Assembly (NCBI GenBank): GCA_041161065.1
Contig: JBEAVE010000016.1
Location: 1-56,781 of the forward strand
DNA length: 56,781 nt
Source: DYRG01 sp041161065
Lineage (GTDB): Bacteria > Pseudomonadota > Gammaproteobacteria > Beggiatoales > Beggiatoaceae
Direction: 5' to 3'
Under the pieces are notes generated by a model, which did not search any database, was not told where the DNA came from, and was given only the letters and a program-made list of their open reading frames with translations. Within the stretch, counting starts at the first letter, position 1. Every line of letters starts with the position of its first letter. The translations under genes were made by a program, and so were the position numbers. Of this stretch, positions 51,171-56,781 are shown in pieces.

Positions 51171-52907
51171 ATGTCAGATAAATCAACTATTTTAATCGCA
51201 GATGACGACGCGGTGGCGCGAATGGCGTTGGAGATGTTGCTTGAGCCAGACGGTTACGATCTCGTGTTTGCGACTGACGGACCCGAAGCCCTCGACAAAG
51301 CCGAACAATTGCTGCCTGATTTGATTCTGCTCGATGTCATCATGCCGACCATGCAGGGATTCGAGGTGTGTCGGCGGCTGCGCGCTGATCCCAAACTGGC
51401 GGATTTGCCCATTGTCATGATCACGGGGTTTGCGAGCCGCGAAACGCGCTTACAAGGCATCGAAGCGGGCGCGGACGACGTGATCTCCAAACCCTACGAT
51501 CAAGTTGAATTGCGGGCGCGGGTGCGCACTATTACGCGCTTAAATCGCTATCGCCGCCTGTTAGATTCGGCAGAAAAACTCAATCGCCTTGCAAACTACG
51601 ATCCGCTGACTAATTTACCCAATCGCAATTTGCTCATCGAACGCATCACTCAACATATCAACCATGCCCAACGTCAAACCCAAATGTTTGCGTTGTTTTA
51701 CATTGAATTACGCGGCTTGAAACAAATCAATGAAACGATGGGGCGATTAGAAGGGGACACCGTTTTACGCCAAGTTTCTCAACGTTTGAAACAGTGCTGT
51801 GAAAACGGAGAAACCCTCGCCCGCGTGGTTGGAAATGAATTCGCCATTCTCACCCAAATGAATCCGTTTCTCAATGAACAAAATTTAGCTGATCGAGCGC
51901 AACAATGGCTCGATGTAATTAGTATGCCGTTGTTTTGTGCGCAACATGAAATCACTTTGCACGCGAATGTCGGGATTAGTTTGTTTCCAAACGACGGGCA
52001 ATCTGCAGAACAACTTTTCAAACACGCAGATACCGCTAAATCTCGAGCAAAAATTCAAAAACGACACGGCTATCAATTCTTCACCGTTCAAATGAATGAA
52101 ACCGCCTTAAAACAGTTGGTGTTGCAATCACAATTACGCCGTGCCATTGAAAACAACGAACTCGTTTTATATTATCAACCGTTATTAGATTTGAATCAAA
52201 CACAAGCGACTATTACGGGCGTTGAAGTATTAGTGCGTTGGCAACACCCCGATCGCGGTTTGTTAGCACCCAATGAATTTATTCAAGTTGCCGAGCAATC
52301 GGGCTTAATTATTCCTTTGGGCGAATGGGTTTTACGACACGCTTGTCAGCAAGGTATTTTGTGGCAACAACAAGGATTTTATTTGCGGATTTCGGTGAAT
52401 GCGTCAAGTTTGCAATTTAGGCAAGCAAATTGGCTCACAACTGTCGAGAAAATCTTAAAGGAAACCCATTTTGATCCAAACCTTTTAGAATTAGAAATTA
52501 CCGAAAGTTTATTTTTACAAGATGATCAACATATTCTTGAAATATTAACGGCTTTGCGCAAACTAGGCGTGAGATTAGCTATCGATGATTTTGGCACGGG
52601 TTATTCTTCGTTGGGTTATTTGCGCCGCTTTCGTTTAGATACCTTAAAAATTGATCAATCTTTCATTAGAGATTTGTTTATTGAACCCTATAATGCAGAT
52701 TTAGTGCAAGGCATTGTAACCTTAGCGCACAATTTGCATTTGGATACGGTTGCGGAAGGGGTAGAAACTACAGAACAACGCGATTTCTTAATTCAAATTG
52801 GTTGTGACATTGGACAAGGATTTCTGTTTCATAAACCTAAGCCCGCCGATGTTATTGAAAAACTATTGCAAGAGTGTTTCAAAACGGATTTGTTGAAGTC
52901 GGTTTAA
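51171..52907 (+). CDS. Response regulator with GGDEF (degenerate) and EAL domains
   Basis: The 578-residue c-di-GMP protein has a REC domain (residues about 5-120; phospho-Asp in LILLDVIMPTMQG). The GGDEF domain (about 150-310) has its signature changed to VVGNEFAI, so cyclase activity is doubtful. The EAL domain (about 325-575) has the signature EVLVRW, ITESLF, IDDFGTGYSSLGYL, LKIDQSF and EGVETTEQ. The EAL metal-binding set looks largely intact, so it is probably a phosphodiesterase. The start is the ATG at 51171 with GAGG 3-4 nt upstream (tight spacing); a TTG three codons earlier is also possible. Confidence 0.92.
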   Translation: MSDKSTILIADDDAVARMALEMLLEPDGYDLVFATDGPEALDKAEQLLPDLILLDVIMPTMQGFEVCRRLRADPKLADLPIVMITGFASRETRLQGIEAGADDVISKPYDQVELRARVRTITRLNRYRRLLDSAEKLNRLANYDPLTNLPNRNLLIERITQHINHAQRQTQMFALFYIELRGLKQINETMGRLEGDTVLRQVSQRLKQCCENGETLARVVGNEFAILTQMNPFLNEQNLADRAQQWLDVISMPLFCAQHEITLHANVGISLFPNDGQSAEQLFKHADTAKSRAKIQKRHGYQFFTVQMNETALKQLVLQSQLRRAIENNELVLYYQPLLDLNQTQATITGVEVLVRWQHPDRGLLAPNEFIQVAEQSGLIIPLGEWVLRHACQQGILWQQQGFYLRISVNASSLQFRQANWLTTVEKILKETHFDPNLLELEITESLFLQDDQHILEILTALRKLGVRLAIDDFGTGYSSLGYLRRFRLDTLKIDQSFIRDLFIEPYNADLVQGIVTLAHNLHLDTVAEGVETTEQRDFLIQIGCDIGQGFLFHKPKPADVIEKLLQECFKTDLLKSV

Positions 52908-53786
52908 AGTCATAATTTCGGTCGCTTGTTTCTCACATTCTTGAAAAACAGCGGGGTTAAGTTGTTCTAACCAACGGATTGGAATCGCTTTTTTCCCATA
53001 AAACGCCCCCGCAATCATACCCGCAATTGCCCCCGTTGTATCCGCGTCGCCCCCCCGATTGACCACCTCAATCAAACAATCTTCAAATGAATCGGTATTA
53101 AAGAAACTTTGAAAAACAGCTTGTAACGTTTCTATAATAAAAGCAGAAGGATTTTGACGTGGTTTCTTCCGATATTCAAATCGCGGATTATCTTTCAACC
53201 ATTCATCCACCGCCATTTGTAAATCACTAATAGTTTGATTTCCCATTAATCCCAACTGAATCAGTTTAATAACAATAGAACAACCCGCGTCGGATAAAGC
53301 GTTGTGATGGGTAATGTGTGCGTGTTGAAAATGGGCATTTCTAATGATTTCTGGAGACTGCTGAAAAGTCGCTAAGGCAATCGGTAGCAACCGCATACAA
53401 GCACCATTGCCAGCAGCGTGTTCATCTTCAATAAAATCAATGGGTTGTTGAGTTTGTCGATAACGCAATAAACCCCGCCGAACCGTTAAACCAATGTCGG
53501 GAGGATTGGAAGACATCCACCTTTCAAAGGCGTTAGCAATATCTATTGCATTGATGGATTTTGTTTTCAAAATACTTTGACCAATTGCAAAACTCATTTG
53601 GGTATCATCGGTGATTTCTCCCGCTGCTAAATGTAACCACCCACCCCCGATAATTTCTTTATGTTGTCCGTATTGGTAAAGGATTTCACGCGGGGTCATA
53701 AATTCAACTGTTGCACCTAATGCATCACCTATCGCTAATCCTAAATATGCGGCGACTGATTGCTCGATAATAGTTTCTTCTTTCAT
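52863..53786 (-). CDS. ADP-ribosylglycohydrolase family protein
   Basis: The 307-residue DraG/ARH-like hydrolase removes ADP-ribose from proteins or related substrates. Di-metal motifs are GLAIGDALGATVEFM, the Asp-Asp of GEITDDTQMS and NRGGDADTTGAIAGMIAGAFYG. GNGACMRLLPIAL is also typical. No NifH or DraT is present here, so the target is unknown. Its 3' end overlaps the convergent c-di-GMP gene by 45 bases. Confidence 0.92.
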   Translation of the reverse strand: MKEETIIEQSVAAYLGLAIGDALGATVEFMTPREILYQYGQHKEIIGGGWLHLAAGEITDDTQMSFAIGQSILKTKSINAIDIANAFERWMSSNPPDIGLTVRRGLLRYRQTQQPIDFIEDEHAAGNGACMRLLPIALATFQQSPEIIRNAHFQHAHITHHNALSDAGCSIVIKLIQLGLMGNQTISDLQMAVDEWLKDNPRFEYRKKPRQNPSAFIIETLQAVFQSFFNTDSFEDCLIEVVNRGGDADTTGAIAGMIAGAFYGKKAIPIRWLEQLNPAVFQECEKQATEIMTLNRLQQIRFETLLQ

Positions 53787-53864
53787 GATGTAGTTTCTAT
53801 GGTTTATTTACTAATTTGGCACATAGTATAATACCTACAAAGAAATGAAGATATAAGGAGAAAG

Positions 53865-53894
53865 GGTATTGGTGCGTATAATTAGTGATATAAC
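53865..53894 (+). mobile_element. Solo left-end remnant of an IS1-family element
   Basis: GGTATTGGTGCGTATAATTAGTGATATAAC (two parts: GGTATTGGTGCGTATAAT and TAGTGATATAAC) follows the left end of the IS1 copy at 27524 with few changes. No transposase remains next to it. Confidence 0.55.
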
Positions 53895-53913
53895 AGGAAG
53901 AGTTAATGAAAAG

Positions 53914-53991
53914 GCAGTGGTATAAAACAGGGTGAAATTTGAGCTAACCAATTGAAATATAAAGACCTTCACTCACTGCTTATACCACTAC
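53914..53991. repeat. 78-bp inverted-repeat element (MITE-like or IS remnant)
   Basis: AGTGGTATAA at 53916-53925 is inverted as TTATACCACT at 53980-53989. The homology continues imperfectly inward (CAGGGTGAA against CAGTGAGTGAA). Too short to code. It lies between the IS1-end remnant and the secretion ATPase gene. Confidence 0.55.
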
Positions 53992-54062
53992 TCAAAATAC
54001 CTAGATATAAACCCATTGTTGCTATATAATTTTGCTCAAATTCTTAACGGTTTCTCTAAAAA

Positions 54063-55751
54063 ATGCTTATTACACCGCGCATTGGCGAATTATTGCAACA
54101 AGCGAATCTCATCAACGAACAAGATATTCAACGGGCATTAGAATTCCAAAGCCGTTTTGGTGGACGGTTTGGGGCGATTTTGGTCAGAATGGGGGCGGTG
54201 TCGGAAGATTTTATTTTAATCCACTTAAGTCAGCAACTTACCATGCCATTGCTCAAAAACTTGCCCGACACCGACTCTTTAAGTTCGGCAGTGGTTTTAA
54301 GCCATATCAACAAGGATTGGTGGATTGATCAACAATGTGTGGCGTGGGAAAATCCTGATCAATCAATTGGTTGCACAGCCCGCGATCCGCTCGATGCCGC
54401 CTTGCAGGAAATTATTAGCCAAGCATTTGTCGAACGCCCCGTTGTTTGGCATTTAGCGCGTAATCAAGACTTAGATAAATTATTAGATTCTCTCGCAAAA
54501 TCTCAACAAAATTCGTGGTTTGGCGATAGTGACGATGTGGGACATTTGAGAGAATTAGCTGAAGGCGCACCCGTTGTCGAATTAGTGAACAACGTCCTTT
54601 CTCAAGCAATGGATCAACGCGCCTCTGATGTTCACATTGAACCGGAAGAACGACATTTCTACGTTCGATATCGAGTTGATGGTATTTTGCATGAACATTT
54701 GAATTTACCCAAAGAACGTTTTCCGGCGATTGCATCTCGAGTAAAATTGATTTCTGGATTGGACATCTCAGAACGCCGACTGCCGCAAGATGGGCGGCTG
54801 AACATCAGAGTCAGCGGACAAGAATTGGATATTCGGGTTTCTACCCTGCCGGGTGTGCATGGTGAATCGATTGTGATGCGTTTGTTGCCTAAAGAACGAC
54901 AAACCAATCGCTTAAATCAACTTGGGTTTCTTCCCGATCATTTGAACTTATTTCAAAAATGGGTGAATGAACCGCACGGGATTATTTTAGTCACGGGTCC
55001 GACGGGGTCGGGAAAATCCACCACACTTTATGCGACTTTGGACGAAATCAACGATCATACCCGCAAAATTATTACGGTTGAAGACCCTGTTGAATACCAA
55101 TTACCCCACATTACGCAGGTGCAAGCGCACAGTGAAATCGGTTATTCTTTTGCGCAGGCGTTGCGGGCAATTTTGCGCCAAGACCCTGATATTATTATGA
55201 TTGGGGAAATTCGCGACGTGGAAACCGCTAATATCGCTGTGCAGGCTTCTTTGACGGGACACATGGTGTTGTCCACGTTGCACACCAACGACGCGGTGAG
55301 TGCTTTTACGCGCTTGATTGATATGGGGGTTGAGCCGTTTTTAGTGGCGACTTCTGTTCGTGCGGTGCAAGCTCAACGGTTGGTTCGACGTTTATGTTCG
55401 CATTGCGCGCAACCCATTGATCCTCCGCAAGATATTTTACAACAAACCTTGCAACTATTACCCAACGAAATCAACGTTGAAACCCCAAATTGGAAGAAAT
55501 CGGTGGGCTGTGTTGAATGTCAATACACGGGTTACAAAGGGCGAATTGGGATTTATGAATTGGTGTACATTACGCCCGAATTACAAACCTTAATTCTAAA
55601 CCGTTCTCACGCCAATGAAATGAGAAAAGTGGCAAATCAATTGGGTTTCAGAACGTTAAGACAAGATGGTTGGATCAAAGCGTTTCAAGGCATTACCAGT
55701 TTAGAAGAAGTCATGCGCGTCACTGAAAGCTCAAATACTTTACTAGATTAA
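54063..55751 (+). CDS. gspE: Type II secretion / type IV pilus assembly ATPase (GspE/PilB)
   Basis: The 562-residue hexameric ATPase powers pseudopilus or pilus assembly. The N-terminal GspE domain covers residues about 5-150 (ISEL-like LLQQANLINEQDIQRAL). The ATPase has Walker A GPTGSGKSTTLYATLDEIN, the Asp box EDPVEYQL, Walker B PDIIMIGEIRDVETA and the His box LTGHMVLSTLHTNDA. A zinc tetracysteine (CSHC ... CVEC) lies at about 440-485. No other secretion or pilus gene is adjacent, so GspE versus PilB is undecided. The start ATG lacks a clear ribosome site. Confidence 0.9.
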   Translation: MLITPRIGELLQQANLINEQDIQRALEFQSRFGGRFGAILVRMGAVSEDFILIHLSQQLTMPLLKNLPDTDSLSSAVVLSHINKDWWIDQQCVAWENPDQSIGCTARDPLDAALQEIISQAFVERPVVWHLARNQDLDKLLDSLAKSQQNSWFGDSDDVGHLRELAEGAPVVELVNNVLSQAMDQRASDVHIEPEERHFYVRYRVDGILHEHLNLPKERFPAIASRVKLISGLDISERRLPQDGRLNIRVSGQELDIRVSTLPGVHGESIVMRLLPKERQTNRLNQLGFLPDHLNLFQKWVNEPHGIILVTGPTGSGKSTTLYATLDEINDHTRKIITVEDPVEYQLPHITQVQAHSEIGYSFAQALRAILRQDPDIIMIGEIRDVETANIAVQASLTGHMVLSTLHTNDAVSAFTRLIDMGVEPFLVATSVRAVQAQRLVRRLCSHCAQPIDPPQDILQQTLQLLPNEINVETPNWKKSVGCVECQYTGYKGRIGIYELVYITPELQTLILNRSHANEMRKVANQLGFRTLRQDGWIKAFQGITSLEEVMRVTESSNTLLD

Positions 55752-55752
55752 T

Positions 55753-56628
55753 TTATTGCAGTTGTTTAACTTCTTCCACAGTTAATCCTGTCACTTTTGC
55801 AATCATTTCAACTGAAAGTCCTTCTTGTTTGAGTTTCTGTGCCGTTAAGCGTATCCCTTTTTCTATCCCTTTGATCTCACCTTCAATTAAACCTTGTGCT
55901 CTGCCTTTTGCTTCACCTTCATCTCTGGCGGTATCGACAACACCTTTGAGTTCCCAATAAGTTAGCAAACTCTTTTGATATTGTTCGAGTTGTTCTTTGG
56001 TTAAATTCGCTTCTTCTAACGTGTTGAAGGCTTTTTCAAATATCGGTTCTTTTAATATAGCTGGAATATGATCAAAGCTATCTAAATTTTTTAGAAAATA
56101 CAACCACTTATCGAAATGGTCTTTTAGCTCATGTGCTTGCTTTTTGAAGAGCGGCATTTGGATAAAAATAAGATTCAATTTATCGTAAAATAATTGACCC
56201 TCTTGATCTCTCAATGCAACGTCTCGTAAGAGTTTTTTCTTTTCTTCTTTCTCGTCATATTTGAAATCTAAAATCGCTACATAATAAATCGGTTGTAGTT
56301 CAAAATCCCATTCGCCTTTTTTCGCTTGTTCTCGGATTGGAAAAGTTGAATAAAACAACGCCCGATCTTTGAAGAAATTTAACTTCGCTTTCTGCATTTC
56401 TACAATAAATTCTTCTCCCATCACGCTTTTACAATAAATATCAAAAATTGCTTTGCGTTCTACAGATAAATCAGGAAGATTTTCAACATTTTTGAAATGC
56501 AGTGTATCTATTTGATGTTTGGGTGGTAATAATTGATTTAAGAAATCGGTTAATAAATCTTTGTTCCCTTCTTCACCAAACAATTTCTTAAAACCAAAAT
56601 CTGTATAAGGATTTAAATACCGTGACAT
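55753..56628 (-). CDS. Rpn family recombination-promoting nuclease / putative transposase
   Basis: The 291-residue PD-(D/E)xK nuclease-fold protein (PDDEXK_2 family) opens with RYLNPYTDFGFKKLFGEEGN. The active-site pattern is IFDIYCKSV ... EEFIVEMQKAK (Asp, Glu, Gln). A charged C-terminal part has GEAKGRAQGLIEGEIKGIEKG and a final helix (VEMIAKVTGLTVEEVKQL) that looks like a helix-turn-helix module. The start is the ATG at 56628 with AGGAG 7 nt upstream. Relatives are linked to DNA cleavage and recombination. It converges with the secretion ATPase, one base apart, and abuts an IS1 end. Confidence 0.9.
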   Translation of the reverse strand: MSRYLNPYTDFGFKKLFGEEGNKDLLTDFLNQLLPPKHQIDTLHFKNVENLPDLSVERKAIFDIYCKSVMGEEFIVEMQKAKLNFFKDRALFYSTFPIREQAKKGEWDFELQPIYYVAILDFKYDEKEEKKKLLRDVALRDQEGQLFYDKLNLIFIQMPLFKKQAHELKDHFDKWLYFLKNLDSFDHIPAILKEPIFEKAFNTLEEANLTKEQLEQYQKSLLTYWELKGVVDTARDEGEAKGRAQGLIEGEIKGIEKGIRLTAQKLKQEGLSVEMIAKVTGLTVEEVKQLQ

Positions 56629-56661
56629 TTTCTCTCTCCTAAGCAACAACAAAGAAAATCC

Positions 56662-56781
56662 GGTAGTGGTGCAAAATATAGTGATAAGATATATTTAGAG
56701 AACGGTAAGGTACGCATCGATAAAACTAAGAATCGCTCCGATATGATTGATAAGTTTCTTTGAAAAAGCTAAAGTCTTTCT
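56662..56781 (-). mobile_element. Second IS1-family element, right end only
   Basis: GGTAGTGGTGCAAAATATAGTGATAAGATATATTTAGAG (in parts) matches the inverted right end of the copy at 27524-28326 almost base for base. The element runs off the window edge. Confidence 0.85.
56695..56781 (-). CDS. IS1-family transposase, C-terminal 28 residues (partial)
   Basis: Minus-strand codons end RKTLAFSKKLINHIGAILSF then IDAYLTVL and TAA. They are in frame to the edge and close to the C-terminus of the broken copy (residues RKTLAFSKKIINHIGAILCF). Unlike that copy, no disruption is visible in the part seen, so this one may be intact. Confidence 0.8.
   Translation of the reverse strand, partial: RKTLAFSKKLINHIGAILSFIDAYLTVL

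Noticed and set aside
54032..54328. 98-codon plus-strand ORF overlapping the secretion ATPase start
   Set aside because: Out of frame with the well-supported ATPase gene and without recognisable features.

Overview
The window looks like a chromosomal segment of a moderately AT-rich gammaproteobacterium. The gene orders def-fmt-rsmB-DUF4390-ntrY and waaA-lspA, a CbbY-type phosphatase, and the mix of LEPR-XLL/DUF4347 giant protein, Uma2 nuclease, Rpn-type nuclease and IS1 elements fit a Thiotrichales/Beggiatoa-like sulfur oxidiser best. This placement is inference from gene content, not from a marker gene.

Left quarter (1-12898, minus strand): one uninterrupted reading frame of at least 4299 codons, open at the left edge. 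Its N-terminus carries a LEPR-XLL motif and a DUF4347 domain. A long stretch of DUF11-like repeats follows, then about 18 tandem SdrD B-like repeats. It is probably a secreted giant adhesin or surface-layer protein. A 398-bp AT-rich gap with repeated TTGCAAAA-type boxes separates it from pyrB.

13.3-21.3 kb: pyrB and a pyrC' gene (a dihydroorotase homologue lacking the HxH metal motif, as in Pseudomonas-type pyrBC') are split by about 5.8 kb of accessory DNA. The accessory block has three near-identical small Cys-rich exported paralogues, two further related exported proteins, an Lnt-like N-acyltransferase and an acyltransferase-3 membrane protein. A broken second copy of the pyrC' 5' part lies exactly 1300 bp upstream of the real one. 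The two share a 53-bp identical block flanked by strongly diverged sequence, which looks like a recombination scar.

21.3-28.4 kb: maeB; the apparent last codons of a lost B12-dependent ribonucleotide reductase with its terminator; an HTH regulator; a large secreted LamG/PKD protein; a decayed IS1-family element; and tRNA-Lys(CUU).

28.4-47 kb: mostly housekeeping. It holds ampD, a lytic transglycosylase, ilvI-ilvH, a Uma2 gene, thrC, a LuxO-like sigma-54 activator, an exported NifX-like protein, a CorC-type protein, a MurL-like epimerase, cbbY, ntrY, DUF4390, rsmB, fmt, def, an outer-membrane barrel protein behind a perfect Fur box, and a peptide-type solute-binding lipoprotein.

47-56.8 kb: a cold-shock protein, waaA, lspA, a FlgO-type lipoprotein pair divergent from a REC-GGDEF-EAL protein, an ADP-ribosylglycohydrolase, remnants of mobile-element ends, a GspE/PilB ATPase, an Rpn-family nuclease and the end of a second, apparently less decayed IS1 copy running off the right edge.
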